Source of the DNA: an uncultured Candidatus Altimarinota bacterium
GTDB taxonomy: Bacteria > Patescibacteriota > Gracilibacteria > BD1-5 > JAGOOR01
Assembly: GCA_937924685.1 (NCBI GenBank)
Contig: CALEVN010000025.1
Span: forward strand, 1 to 64,000
Reading direction: 5' to 3'
Length of the DNA: 64,000 bases
The position numbers and the translations under genes are program-made. This document shows positions 41,663-52,844 of this stretch, piece by piece (the first letter of the stretch is position 1; each line of letters begins with the position of its first letter). The notes beneath the pieces were generated by a model, which did not search any database, was not told where the DNA came from, and saw only the letters and a list, made by a program, of their open reading frames with translations.

Positions 41663-42700
41663 TTATTTGAAAAGAGTTTGAGTTATTGTATCAAAAATAG
41701 TCATATCCACCACTCTTTTTTCTGGTGGCTTTTTATAGGTTTTGTATTTTTCGAGGATATTTCCGAGAGTGCTTATATTTTTCTGTTCGAGGAGTTCATG
41801 TCCTTTTTTCTGAAATGCCACTGCATTCCAGTACTGGTGATTGTTTCCAGTAAAAGGATGCGGTATAAGTATCATCTGAAGTCAGAGGGCTTCAAACTCA
41901 AAAATGCTTGAACCACTTCGAGCTATGACGATATCACACTCTTGAACAATTTTGAGATAGTCTGCCTGATTGTAGAAAAAATCGAAGATGTGAACATTTG
42001 TAAACTGTTCAAATTTCTGTCTATAATCGAGATTTTTTACTCAGAGAATAATGTGAAAATCTACGTCAGAAAAGCTCGGAAGAAGCTCAATTACTGCATC
42101 AAAAATACTGGCAGAACCTTGTGATCCGCATGAAACTAGTATTTGAGTTCGTGGGTTGGGAGATATTGATTCATGTGCAAGAGAGAGAATTTCAACCGAA
42201 AGAAGTGAACCATGTCATAGAATTTTTTTTGTCTCAAAAAAATTATCCGCCTCAGAGAAAGCACAAAATATTCATGAAGCAAATCGGCCAACAATTTTAT
42301 TCGCGAGACCAGGTATTGAATCTGATTCGTGCAGATAAACGGGGATTCTGAATATCCATGCTGCTATGGCAACAGGAAGTGATACGTAGCCACCTTTTGA
42401 AAATACTGAGCTTGGTTTTTCTCTCCGAAGAATCATCATAGATTGGATAATCCCTGTGAGCACCTGAAAAGGCATAAAAAACGTCTGTAATGAGAAATAT
42501 CGTCGAAGCTTTCCACAGACAATAGGTGAAAATGGTATCTGTTTTTCCGCTGTTACACGAGACTCTATGCTCTCAGTCTCACCAATCCAGTGAAAAGAAG
42601 TTTCTGGATGAGTTTTTTCGATATATTCTGCGAGGTTGACGAGAGGAAAGACGTGTCAGCCTGTACCACCACCGACGAGTATGATTTTTTTAGCCTGCAT
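41663..42700 (-). CDS. murG: UDP-GlcNAc:lipid-I transferase MurG
   Basis: Adds GlcNAc to lipid I at the inner membrane face to give lipid II. The 345 residues start KKIILVGGGTGGHVFPLVNLA; the second Gly of TGGH is a UGA codon. Then come FSKGGYVSLPVAIAAW, IPVYLHESDSIPGLANKI, VSCGSQGSASI and the UDP-binding CDIVIARSGSSIFEFEALGLQMILIPHP. A late NNHQYWNA is the usual NHQ(x)N box. First gene of the murG-thyA-GIY-YIG-folA run, divergent from the beta-lactamase-like gene. Confidence 0.95.
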
Positions 42701-42845
42701 ATGTCAGAATTATAGTAAAAAAGATGGGAAAAAAAGAATAAATCTCTTTTTTAGGAGAGAGTCAAGACATAAAGCGTCTCAATATTGATAAATATTTTTT
42801 ATAAAAAGAGCTATATCGCTATACTGGGTCAGTAATACTTCTTCT

Positions 42846-43874
42846 ATGGGAAAAAAATATACCGCTTTTTTTATCTTTGTTGTCATCCTCATAGGATGAA
42901 CTACGCTTGGAACTGTTTCGCTCGGATCCTTTACTCTATGAACAGTTATTGGCCAAAATTTAGTGGAAAAATTATTTCATACATCCCTTAATCAAAAAGC
43001 TACAACTTCTAAATCAAATTTCAAATACTTAAATCCAGAATTACTCGTTCCCGGTGCTACAAAAAAATACGTTCCTTTTGAGCTTAAAGCAACTAGTAGA
43101 ATTTTTGAAGAGGTAGAAAAAAAATATCCAAATACAACCCTTTCTGTCTACGTGAGAAATCTGAATAATTGACCATGGTTTGGTATCCATGAAGATATAC
43201 AATTTGCCCCTATTGCTCTCCTCAAAATGCCACTTTTTATAGCATATTTAAAATGGTCTGAAGCAGAACCAGATCTTCTCAATAGAAGTCTCATTTTGAA
43301 AAAAAGCACTTGAAGTAGTAGTGAATACTTTGTACCAAAAAATACACTCCAAGAAGGTAAAAAATACACGATTCTGAATCTCCTGAATGAAATGATGGTT
43401 AATTCTAATAGTTATGCCTCAGTTACACTTCGCGATTATATGCCACGAGAGTATCTCATAAAAATAGAGTCAGAACTCTGAATCGATCCTCCGATTGATA
43501 GTCATGATTTAAAAAAGACAATCACACTCAAGGAATACTCTACTTTCTTTCGTATTCTCTATGACGCTGGTTACTTGTCGCCTGAATCTTCTGAATTAGC
43601 TCTTTCAATTTTAACAAAAACAGATTTTAAACAGGGGATAGTGAGTGGTGTGCCAGAAAATGTACAAGTGGCTAATAAATTTTGAGAAAGAGTTATCACG
43701 GATAATGCCTGAAAAGAGATTCATCAAATACATGATTGCGGTATTGTTTACTACAAAAAATATCCTTACATGGTATGCATCCTTTCTCGTGGAACTGATC
43801 TCGAATGAGGTGCTAATGCCATAGGTGATACATCAAGAATCATCTACGAAGAGATATCAAAATCATATCCATAA
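42846..43874 (+). CDS. Membrane-anchored beta-lactamase-fold protein with degenerate active site
   Basis: A 342-residue protein with one N-terminal helix (FFIFVVILIGGTTLGTV) and a domain resembling the class A beta-lactamase/serine-hydrolase family. The SxxK region reads FAPIALLKMPLFIAYLK, so Ala stands where the nucleophilic Ser should be. The SDN-like region reads MMVNSNSYASVTL. The KTG region reads VANKFGERV. The end (DCGIVYYKKYPYMVCILSRG) is the family's last strand pair. It is probably not a hydrolase but a binding or scaffold protein; a sequencing change in one base cannot be excluded. It lies 13 bases before pgi. Confidence 0.75.
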
Positions 43875-43887
43875 CAATTATATAACT

Positions 43888-45147
43888 ATGACTCAGTTTT
43901 TTATCGATACTACATACATCGATACTTATTTGGGCGACAAAAATAGCTCACAAAAGATATCTCTCGAAACAGCTCACAAAAGTCTTCAAGATAAGACGTG
44001 CAGGGGTGCAGATTATCTTGGTTGGATTCATAATGAATCAGTAAATGCTTCTTTGCTTGAGAATATCGCATATCATGCGGCTCAAATCATACAGCGAAAT
44101 GATGTACTCTTGGTGTGTGGCATAGGCGGGTCATATTTGGGTGCTCGTGCTGTCATAGAAGCCCTCTGAGCCAAAAGCAAAACTCAAGTTATTTTTCTCG
44201 GATATCATCTCTCAGGGAGAGAATATAAAAAAATATTTGATTCCATAAAAGATAAATCTGTTTCCGCTTGTGTAATATCAAAATCAGGAACCACGATGGA
44301 GACAGCGATAGCTTACCGTATGGTTAAAAAATTTCTCCTGAGCAAGTATTCAGAAATGGAATTACAAAGCCGTATAATAACTATCACTGATGAAAAAAAT
44401 GGAGCACTCAGGACTGAAACTCAAAAACAATGATATGTGTCATATGTTTTACCAGGTAACATTGGTGGGCGCTATTCAGTTTTGACTCCTGTTGGTCTCC
44501 TCCCTATAGCTGTTGCTGGGATTGATATTCAATCTTTACTACACGGTGCAAAAAAAGCTCAAGAAGATATCGTTAATGATATGAATCATCCAGCCTTTAT
44601 TTATGCTCAAAAACGTGTAGATCTAGAAAATTCAGGATTTGTGAGTGAACTTTTTATAACGAGCGAGCTATCTCTCTTTTTTATTGGAGAATGGTGGAAA
44701 CAACTCATGGGAGAAAGTCACGGAAAAGAATGAATTGGTTTATACCCAGATACTCTCAGCTATACCACAGACCTCCATTCATTGTGACAATACGTACAAG
44801 AATGAAGAAGGCTTTTCTTTGAAACTATGCTCTGGGTAAATGAGCCAACGACTGAGGAGGTAATTCCGACAATCAATGGACTCTCCGATGGTCTAGATAC
44901 ACTCGCATGACGAAGTCTGCATGATATGAACCTCATAGCTCTAGAATCTACAGCAAAAGCTCATAATGATGGTGGGTGTCCGAGCATGACAATGAAAATA
45001 ACAAAACTCGATGCAGAAAATCTCTGATATTTCCTGCAAACTATGATGTACGCTTGTGCTCTCTCTGGTGTTATGATAGGGGTAAATCCTTTTGATCAGC
45101 CAGGGGTAGAGGCATACAAAAGCGAGATGCGCCAGAGACTTAAATAA
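43888..45147 (+). CDS. pgi: Glucose-6-phosphate isomerase
   Basis: Interconverts glucose-6-phosphate and fructose-6-phosphate. The 419 residues show VCGIGGSYLGARAVIEAL, the phosphate loop ACVISKSGTTMETAIAYRM, GNIGGRYSVLTPVGLLPIAVAGID, DLHSLGQYVQEGRRLFFE and the C-terminal VNPFDQPGVEAYK with the catalytic region. About ten UGA codons are read as Gly. Only scattered sugar genes (pgi, rpiB) are seen in the window. Confidence 0.94.
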
Positions 45148-45149
45148 TT

Positions 45150-45175
45150 CCAATGATATCAGCTGATATCATTGG
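45150..45175. repeat. Perfect 26-bp palindrome after pgi
   Basis: CCAATGATATCAG followed by its exact reverse complement with no loop, starting 3 bases past the pgi stop. No T-run follows. It may be a hairpin at the mRNA end, or a dimeric-protein site between pgi and the P-type ATPase gene. Confidence 0.8.
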
Positions 45176-45233
45176 CTGTTAGACATATTATTCATAGCAT
45201 GTGTATTCTCTCGTGAAGTGCAATAACCATTTT

Positions 45234-45262
45234 TTGCATACAGATGAAAAAAATGATACTAT
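45234..45262 (+). promoter_or_regulatory. Promoter for the P-type ATPase, leaderless start
   Basis: TTGCAT, 17 bases, TACTAT at 45257-45262. The ATG begins at 45269, 6 bases after the -10 box, the distance expected for transcription starting on the A of the start codon. Confidence 0.55.
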
Positions 45263-45268
45263 GTAACC

Positions 45269-47839
45269 ATGAATATTCATGCACTACCGGCAGAAGAAGT
45301 GATTACTACTTTTCAGAGCTCAAAAACAGGCCTTTCATCATGAAATGCAAGCGAAATTTTGAAGAAAGTTGGTAAAAATATACTTACTCAAACAAAAAAA
45401 CGCACCATTTTTGCAATGGTCAGTGAGCAGCTCAAATCGACATTGGTTATTATTTTGATCATTGCGGCGCTCCTTTCGTGGTATCTAGAGAAAACATATA
45501 TTGATACTATTGTTATCATGGTTATCGTCGTGATAAATACAGCAATTGGAGTTATACAAGAATTCAAAACAGAGCAAACCCTCGAACACTTAAAAAGTCT
45601 TCTGACACCGCAAGCAAGAGTTCTTCGCGATTGAGAAATGCAATGCATATCCTCAGTCGACGTTGTCCCATGAGACATACTTCTTCTCGATGAGGGCGAG
45701 AGAATCGTAGCAGATGCTCGTATCATAGAATCAGTCTGACTCCGAGTAAATCAATCAATTCTGACATGAGAGAGTGTCTCACAGGAAAAAACAACTCAAG
45801 TAATAACAGAAAATACACCTCTCTCAGATAGAACAAACATGATCTATCAGGGGACAGCTGTCGCGGCTGGTTCTGGTAAGGCAATAGTCATAGGTACAGG
45901 AGTAAATACAGAATTATGACACATTTCTGGTATGGTTGGTCAAATACAGGAAGAAATGAATCCTTTTTCTCAAAAACTCGAAGATTTTTCAAGGAAAGTA
46001 GCTATTTTTATAGGTGTTCTCTGTCTTCTTATTGTCGTCATACTTGTATCAGAGCATGGTAAGTTTTGACACTCACTCCTTGTAGCCGTCAGTCTCGCTG
46101 TATCAGCTATCCCTGAATGACTCCCGGCAGTTGTCGCACTGAGTCTCGCTCTCGCAACAAAACGTCTCGTGAAAAAAAATGTCCTTGTTAGAAAATTACC
46201 TTCATCCGAAACACTTGGGAGAGTCACAGTCATCTGTACAGACAAGACAGGAACTCTTACAAAATCAGAAATGCAGGTCGTCGATGTATATAGTAATGGT
46301 TCAATTGATACAGAAAAACCCCACCCAATCCTTCTTGATATAGCTGTGGGGTGTAATAAAGCAGGTTACGGTAAAAGTACAGACGGTATAGAACGTATAT
46401 TTTGAGATCCAACAGAAATAGGTCTCTTAGAGTATGCAAAGCTATACAATGTGGATAAAAAAACTTTTGAAGACGCTCACAATGTAGTGGCTGAATTTCC
46501 TTTTGAGAGTGACAGAAAACGCATGTCTATTGTGAGAGAAAATAACTGAAAATATCGTGCTTATGTTAAATGAGCTCCTGAGAGAATTCTCGAACTTACA
46601 ACTCATGAGTGTATTAATGGAGATATACAAAAAATAAATGAACAAAGAAAAAACGAGCTTTTCTCAATTTACGCCAAACTAGCCAGCGAATGAAAACGTG
46701 TCCTAGGTATGGCCTACAAGGATGTAGAAAAACAAGAAAAATATACCCTTGAAGAAATAGAAACTCATCTCGTATTTGCTGGTTTTACTGCAATGATGGA
46801 TCCTCCTCGGCCAGAAGTCACTCCTGCCATACATACCTGCCAAGAAGCCGGAATTCGTGTTATCATGATTACTGGAGACTCTGAGCTCACTGCTTCTGCT
46901 GTGGGTAAGATGATAGGACTCACTGGAGAAACTATCGATGCTACAACACTTGGAAATATGACAGACGAGGAGCTTGCTGAAAAAATAAAAACTATCAATA
47001 TTTTTTCTCGCATAGCACCTCAAGATAAGCTTCGTATCGTCAGGATACTTCGGACACAAGGCCATATAGTTGCCATGACGGGTGATGGAGTAAATGATGC
47101 TCTCGCACTCAAACAATCAGATATAGGTATCGCTATGTGAATTCGCTGAACAGATGTGGCCAGAGATGCCGCAGATATGGTGCTAACAGATGATAATTTT
47201 GCATCTATTGTAGCCGGAGTGGAAGAGGGGAGACGCGTCTATGATAATACAAAGAAATTCATCAAATACCTCCTGGCATGTAATTTTTATGAAGTTGTAC
47301 TCCTGGCCGTCTGTGTGATAGTTTATAGAGATCCTCTTCTCGTTCCATTTGCTGCACTGCAGATACTTTGGATCAATCTCGTGACTGATAGTCTCCCAGC
47401 TCTCGCTCTCTCAACGCAGGAATTAGAATGAGATGTCATGAAAAGGAAACCAATGAATGAAAGTCTTCTCGCTGGAATAAAAGAATACGTTGCCTTTTCT
47501 GGCGTTATATGACTTTTTGTCATAGGAGCAATCTTTTTTTATTTTAAACCAGAAGGTGTGGAACTCGCACAAACCATGACCGTTACGAGCTCAATTATTT
47601 ATCAGATGTTTCTCTGACTCTGATCTTGAAGAGAAAAGAGATTTGATATACGGGTAAATAGCTGGCTCATCTTTGCACTTTTAGCATCTTTTGGCCTACA
47701 CTTTCTTCTCATCGCTTCACCATATGCTCATATTTTTGGGTTTACAGCACTTCGAGATATGACAGCACTTGAATGGGTTGCTATATTTTGACTTCCATTC
47801 ATCGGATATATACTGAGTGAGTTTAGTAAGAAAAAATAA
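45269..47839 (+). CDS. P-type cation-transporting ATPase (Ca2+-ATPase-like, P2 type)
   Basis: Ion pump of 856 residues. N-terminal cation-ATPase domain, helix pair with an actuator domain (SILTGESVS), M4 with AVSAIPEGLPAVVALSLALA (PEGL Ca-site motif, Gly = UGA), phosphorylation site TVICTDKTGTLTKSEM (Asp ~325), nucleotide domain (AYVKGAPERI, Gly = UGA), and hinge VAMTGDGVNDALALKQSDIGIAMG. The C terminus has four more helices, including the M6-type LWINLVTDSLPALALS. Motifs fit SERCA/PMR1-like Ca2+ or Mn2+ pumps. Over 20 UGA codons occur. Followed by rpiB after 2 bases. Confidence 0.93.
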
Positions 47840-47841
47840 CT

Positions 47842-48279
47842 ATGAAAATAGCTCTCTCTTGTGATCACGCTGGTTTTCCTTTTAAAAATCCTGTCATAAC
47901 AAGGCTTCAGAATCTCTGACATGAAGTACTTAATCTCTCACCAGAAACCATAGAGCCTCTCGATGATTTTCCTGACTATGCTGCCAAAGTAGCTCGGGCA
48001 GTTTCAGATGGATCGGCAGATAGGGGAGTTCTGATATGTGGTACGGGTGTAGGCATGTCCATAGCTGCAAATAGACATCCATGAATACGAGCAGTCCTTT
48101 TGTATAATTCAGAAATTGCAAAAATTAGCCGGAGTCATAATGATGCAAACATCGCTTGTTTTGGAGCTAGAACTATGGTTATCGAGGATGTCCTAGGATT
48201 TCTCGATATTTTCCTCTCTGAGCCATTTATCGGTGGCAAGTACGAGAAAAGGAATGATAAGATTGATTGTCTGTGTTAA
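47842..48279 (+). CDS. rpiB: Ribose-5-phosphate isomerase B
   Basis: Interconverts ribose-5-phosphate and ribulose-5-phosphate. The 145 residues show IALSCDHAGFPFKN, HEVLNLSPETIEPLDDFPDYAAKVARAV, the catalytic Cys in GVLICGTGVGMSIAANRHPGIRA, and SRSHNDANIACFGAR. UGA is Gly in LGHEV and HPGIR. Its stop overlaps that of the convergent rluA gene. Confidence 0.94.
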
Positions 48280-49226
48280 TTTTTCAATGCTCGGATAGAA
48301 GCATCTAAGTCCTTTTTGAGGGGTGCAGTAAATTCATACACTGTGTCGTCGAGTGTAAAATGAAGCTTCCAGGCATGCAGAAATTGTCTCTCGAGTCATA
48401 GATTTTTCTGCGCCCATATGTTTTCTACTTCAAGACCATACGTTTTATCACCCAAAACTGGATGACCGATGGTGGCCATATGTACTCGGATTTGGTGAGT
48501 ACGTCACGTTTCCAGAGTTACCTCTACGAGACTGAGTTTTTTCCCGAGATATTCAAATACATCGATAACTTTATAATGCGTTACTGCCTGACGTCATTCA
48601 AGAGGATTTTTGACGGTCATCTTTGTTCTGTTGTTTGGATCACGTCCTATAACCGACTTTATAGTTCCTGCGGGATCTTTTAGTTCTCAAACCACGAGAG
48701 CAAGATAGGTTTTTTCTACTTTATGATCATGGATGAGTTTTTGAAGTTTTCTCAGGGTGACGTCATTCTTTGCGACCAGTAAAAGGCCGCTAGTCTCTTT
48801 ATCAAGTCGGTGCACAATTCATGGCCTATCTTCACCCACTTCTCGGTCAAAATTTTTTATTTGTGCAACAAGCTGATTCACCATGCTTCCAAAACGTCCT
48901 GCATAAGAAGGCGTTGGGTGTGTATTTATACCAGCATCCTTGCTTACTACCAAAAAATCATCACTCTCAAATACTATCTCAAGAGGCCGATAATCTGGCG
49001 GGAGGGTAGAGGGGATAGATTGAATATTCATTTCTATAGAATCACCACGTTTCATGTAGTATTTCGGATTTGAATACGTTTTGTGATCTTTGATATTGGT
49101 TACAAGTATTTGCTTCAAGTCAAAACCTTTCTGAATCTGTGAACGAGAATATATACCATCAAAAAGAGCCGATATGATTTTATCGGCTCTCGTTTTTTGA
49201 TCTGATAGTATACTAAAAGCTCGCAT
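48276..49226 (-). CDS. RluA-family 23S rRNA/tRNA pseudouridine synthase
   Basis: Isomerises uridines in rRNA or tRNA. The 316 residues open with an S4-like domain (RADKIISALFDGIYSRSQIQKG). The catalytic domain has the family box RPGIVHRLDKETSGLLLVAKND with the catalytic Asp (the Gly of GIVHRLD is UGA), a TGRTHQIRVHMATIGHPVLGD segment and LHAWKLHF. RluA/C/D specificity cannot be assigned by eye. Confidence 0.93.
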
Positions 49227-49237
49227 GAGCTAAAAAA

Positions 49238-49729
49238 TTAATTAACGTAGACGTTTTTTGTATATTGGAACACTTCTTCAGGTTTAAAGAAACGAGCAAT
49301 CTCAACATCTGCTGAGTCGATAGAGTCAGAAGCATGGAGAAGATTGTAGTCTATTGTACAGCTGTGATCTCCTCGGATAGTACCTGGTGCAGCAAATTGT
49401 GGATCAGTAGCGCCACAGAGGTTTCTCACTTGTCGAACAGCATCTATACCCTCGACAACCATAGCAAGCACAGGGCCATCTGTCATGTATTTGACGATTT
49501 TTGGGAAGTATGGCTTTTCACTGTGGTGTCCGTAGTGCTCAACGAGAAGTGATTCAGACATAACGATGAATTTCATGCCAACAATCTTGAGAGATTTTGT
49601 TTCAAGACGAGATATGATATCTCCGACAATTCCTCGAGCAATAGTATCAGGCTTGAGGAGAATGAGTGTCTTGTGAATATCGAACTGTGTTTTACCAGCT
49701 TCGCTTTCTTTTTTTCATGCGTTATGCAT
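49238..49729 (-). CDS. ndk: Nucleoside diphosphate kinase
   Basis: Balances NTP pools. The 163 residues have TLILLKPDTIARGIVGDIISRLE at the start, GPVLAMVVEGIDAVRQVRNLCGATDP, and the active His in DYNLLHASDSIDSADVEIARFF. It is longer than the usual ~140 because of an N-terminal addition (MHNAGKKESEAGKTQFD) and a segment before the active site. One UGA (codon 5) lies in the tail, so a start at a later codon is possible. Confidence 0.92.
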
Positions 49730-49856
49730 AGTGTTAAATAGTTATAAATAAAAAACGTCGTGAGTATATCGTTTCGTGGTCACTTGGCAAGCTTTTTTCA
49801 TTGATAAAAGAGGTAAAAAAGAGTATGATAAAAACAGTAAAATCTCGATAGAGTCT

Positions 49857-51506
49857 ATGGGGTCAATAAAAACGCATACATTACAGCTTTCTCTCAGTAC
49901 TAAAGTATGTATTTTTACATGGGTACTCATCGCCTCAGTAGTATCTGGAAGTACCTCTTCTGCCTCAACAACCAGCGCAACAGCAAGTCAAGATCTCGCA
50001 AAAACTGATATTACCACAGTTGGTATGAATATGTTTACAACGGCCTATAACTGGGAAATAGGGAGTGCACTGTGATATAACTCTGACGCTTTTCATGAAT
50101 TAGAAAAAAGACTTAATGAAACTATTCCTACTGAAATCCCTGAGCTCGTAAAGGCATGTGGTGGCTGTAGTGAAGTTTTAAAGCCTGGTTTTGGAGATGC
50201 GCTTGCGAAATTCCTCAAAAATACTCACAATAAGACAGGAAATGCAGATTATTTTGTTGTAGCAAAGCCATATTTTCATGAAAAAATACTCACATGACTT
50301 GTAGATATGGATGAAGTTGTAAGGAAATTTAATTTATTTATAGATAACACTGTTAAGGATATAGGAGCTCAGGTGACGGATCAAATGAATAATTTTCGTG
50401 ATGTCTCAGGCATGGGGCTTTACTTTGATGGAGATACCAAGAATTCACCCTATGATCTCCTCGATGATCTCCGTCGTATCGATGAGATTTTTTTCAGAAG
50501 TGCTCCTGCCTTTGGCGATTATAAAAATTCCAGTAAAGATGACGCATCGGCACTTATCACTGGGCAGGTCAAACAGGGTGCTTGGATAGGTGGAGAAAAT
50601 TATAAAATTAATCTTCTCTGAGATATAAAAAATTCACTCGGGAATTCTAATGATGAATGAAAATACAATACCTCAGCAGAAGCTGGTGCCGGCAATTGTA
50701 GCGAATGATACTGTATCAGTATTGATTTTGTCCAAAATACGCATTATTTTTTGAGTGGCAGTGCTCAATCACCTGGTAATAGAAATTGACAGACTTCATC
50801 ATCATCTGGCTCCAAAACAAATAACAATTCTTTTCAGGCTATATTTGAAGAAGGTTTAGAATGGATCATAAAACATGGTGATAAAAGGAATTTTGCCTGT
50901 AAAGCTGCTCCAACTATCAATGAGTATGAATCAAACGATGATGCTGGACTCAAGCTTTCAAAAATATTCACTGGTCTTTGAATTCATACTTTTTGGAAAA
51001 CGCCTCCATTTTTACTCAGTTTTATAAATCGACGACTCTGAACAAGTACAACTAGCAGCTCTTCAGGAAACTCATCTGGAACAGCGTCATCTTCTAAAAA
51101 TAGTAGCACATCTAGTCAAACAAAAGAAGACAAAAAAACAGAGGATGCTCTCAGGAATGCTTATTCGCGTAATGGATTTGATTACGATCGTCCTACTAAT
51201 CTCAAAAGTACGACAAAATGAGCATACGAAACAGCTGCACTCTATGATGGTAACCATCGTGACGTCAGCGCTGCCGATCTCGCAGAAGGCCAAAGAAAAT
51301 GAGGTGAGCTCTACGAATCGAGTCTCGTAGAAAAATGAAAAGGAAGTGAGCGACTCCTCATCCATCAAGAAACAACTGATTCTATCAAACACATAGAAAA
51401 AACCTTTGATGATTTATTGTCCCGAGTTCTCATGATAGTCGACTATAATGATAGACTGAATAAAGTACTTAAATATCTCAAAGAAAAAAAAGACTGCACC
51501 AACTAA
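49857..51506 (+). CDS. Large secreted protein of unknown function (first of a tandem pair)
   Basis: A 549-residue exported protein. The ATG at 49857 precedes a hydrophobic signal segment (VCIFTWVLIASVVSGSTSSA) and a Ser/Thr-rich stretch. The mature part has a Cys-containing helical region (VKACGGCSEVLKPGF), an acidic centre with aromatic residues, a Ser/Gly low-complexity linker (~51040-51110) and a charged helical end. At least a dozen UGA codons are read as Gly. Spaced 6 bases from the next secreted protein, so they form an operon. No family recognised. Confidence 0.75.
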
Positions 51507-51512
51507 AATAGT

Positions 51513-52844
51513 ATGCCAAAAATATCACATAAAATTCTTGTTTTTTTCGTCTTAATAACAACCTCATATCAGCTTGCATGGTGAGAATGTGTTCTCTCAA
51601 CTGTACCATCTCCTCCAGTTCAAGATTACTCAAATAACATAGATACCGTTATAACTGCTGTAAAAAATCTTGCGAGTCCTCAAAAATGTGAAAAACCAGC
51701 TGGTTATCCATCTCATCTTGATGTAGCAAGCCCCATACAATGAGTCGTACAAATTCTTGGCAATATGAAAGCTGCATGATACGATTTAGCAACGCTCATA
51801 TCTGAAATACGATTTTACCTCGATACATCATCAAAACTTTCAACAATAGAACAGAAACATCAGAACAGTATTCTTGATATACAGAATAAAATTTTATCTG
51901 CTGGTGTATATGTGGGGAGTCGCTGTGCAGGTGGAATAACGTTTAAAGAAAACATAACTGTTGGTACATCGAGTTATAAAACAAATGGTAGAACACTCCA
52001 GCAGGTACTTGATGACATGTACGGACAGACAACACAAGTTCTCAAGTATTATCGAAATCTCATCAAACAAATTGCCAGCCAAGAATACAGCGATAATACA
52101 AATTTCACACTTGCTCCTGCTGATTTTGCGAAAAACATGGCAAATTTTTACAATGCTGACGATATTCAAAAATGTAGTGATGAAGACCCTCAAAATCAGG
52201 CCATAAAAGAAGCAGTAAAAAAGGCATGGACTACGGGCTGGAAATATCCACAGGCAATAAAAATATGGAAAGATGCCTTTGCTCTTCTCCTCTATCGTAG
52301 TAGCCAACTAACATGAACTGCTGAGTCAAATCCATCGAAAGATGCTCAAATAAAAAATATCATTTACTCATATAAAGGTTGACTCTCTAATTCAAAATTT
52401 CTCATCAATGGAAGTAACCTCAAAGAATTCGGTAAACGTATAGCCAATCAGCCTATTGAAGAAACTATAAAACAAACATGGAAGCGTATAGCGTATGAAA
52501 ATCCATGATATCTCTTTTTGAAACAAGTCATACCAAATATGATAAAGACTAATTCCACCTCGAATGTTCGAGCGGTACAGGTCGTACAGTCAGAACAAAA
52601 TGAAAATAAACGTGCCTCCACGGAACGATCACTCTACGATGCATATGCAGCGAGAAAAGCTTTTATCGGACAGAGTAAAGCACAAGACCCAAAAACAGTT
52701 ACAAGTCTCATACAGGCTTTAGAGGCTCTCGAAAAAGAAAGAGCTCAAATAGAGGAAAATACCAAGCTCGCTTGTAATGATGTTCTCAATAAACAAGCAA
52801 CGAACGTTCCTCATCCGAATTGTGAAGAGTTTATGAAATGATAA
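51513..52844 (+). CDS. Secreted protein of unknown function (second of a tandem pair)
   Basis: A 443-residue protein with a clear signal peptide (KILVFFVLITTSYQLAWGEC), which could also be a lipoprotein-like cleavage before Cys. The mature region is alpha-helical in character, with scattered Cys and Trp (KKAWTTGWKYPQAIKIWKDA, KQTWKRIAYENPG). UGA codons are read as Gly, including the last sense codon before TAA. The 3' end overlaps the convergent helicase gene by 14 bases. No family recognised; linked to the upstream secreted protein. Confidence 0.75.
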
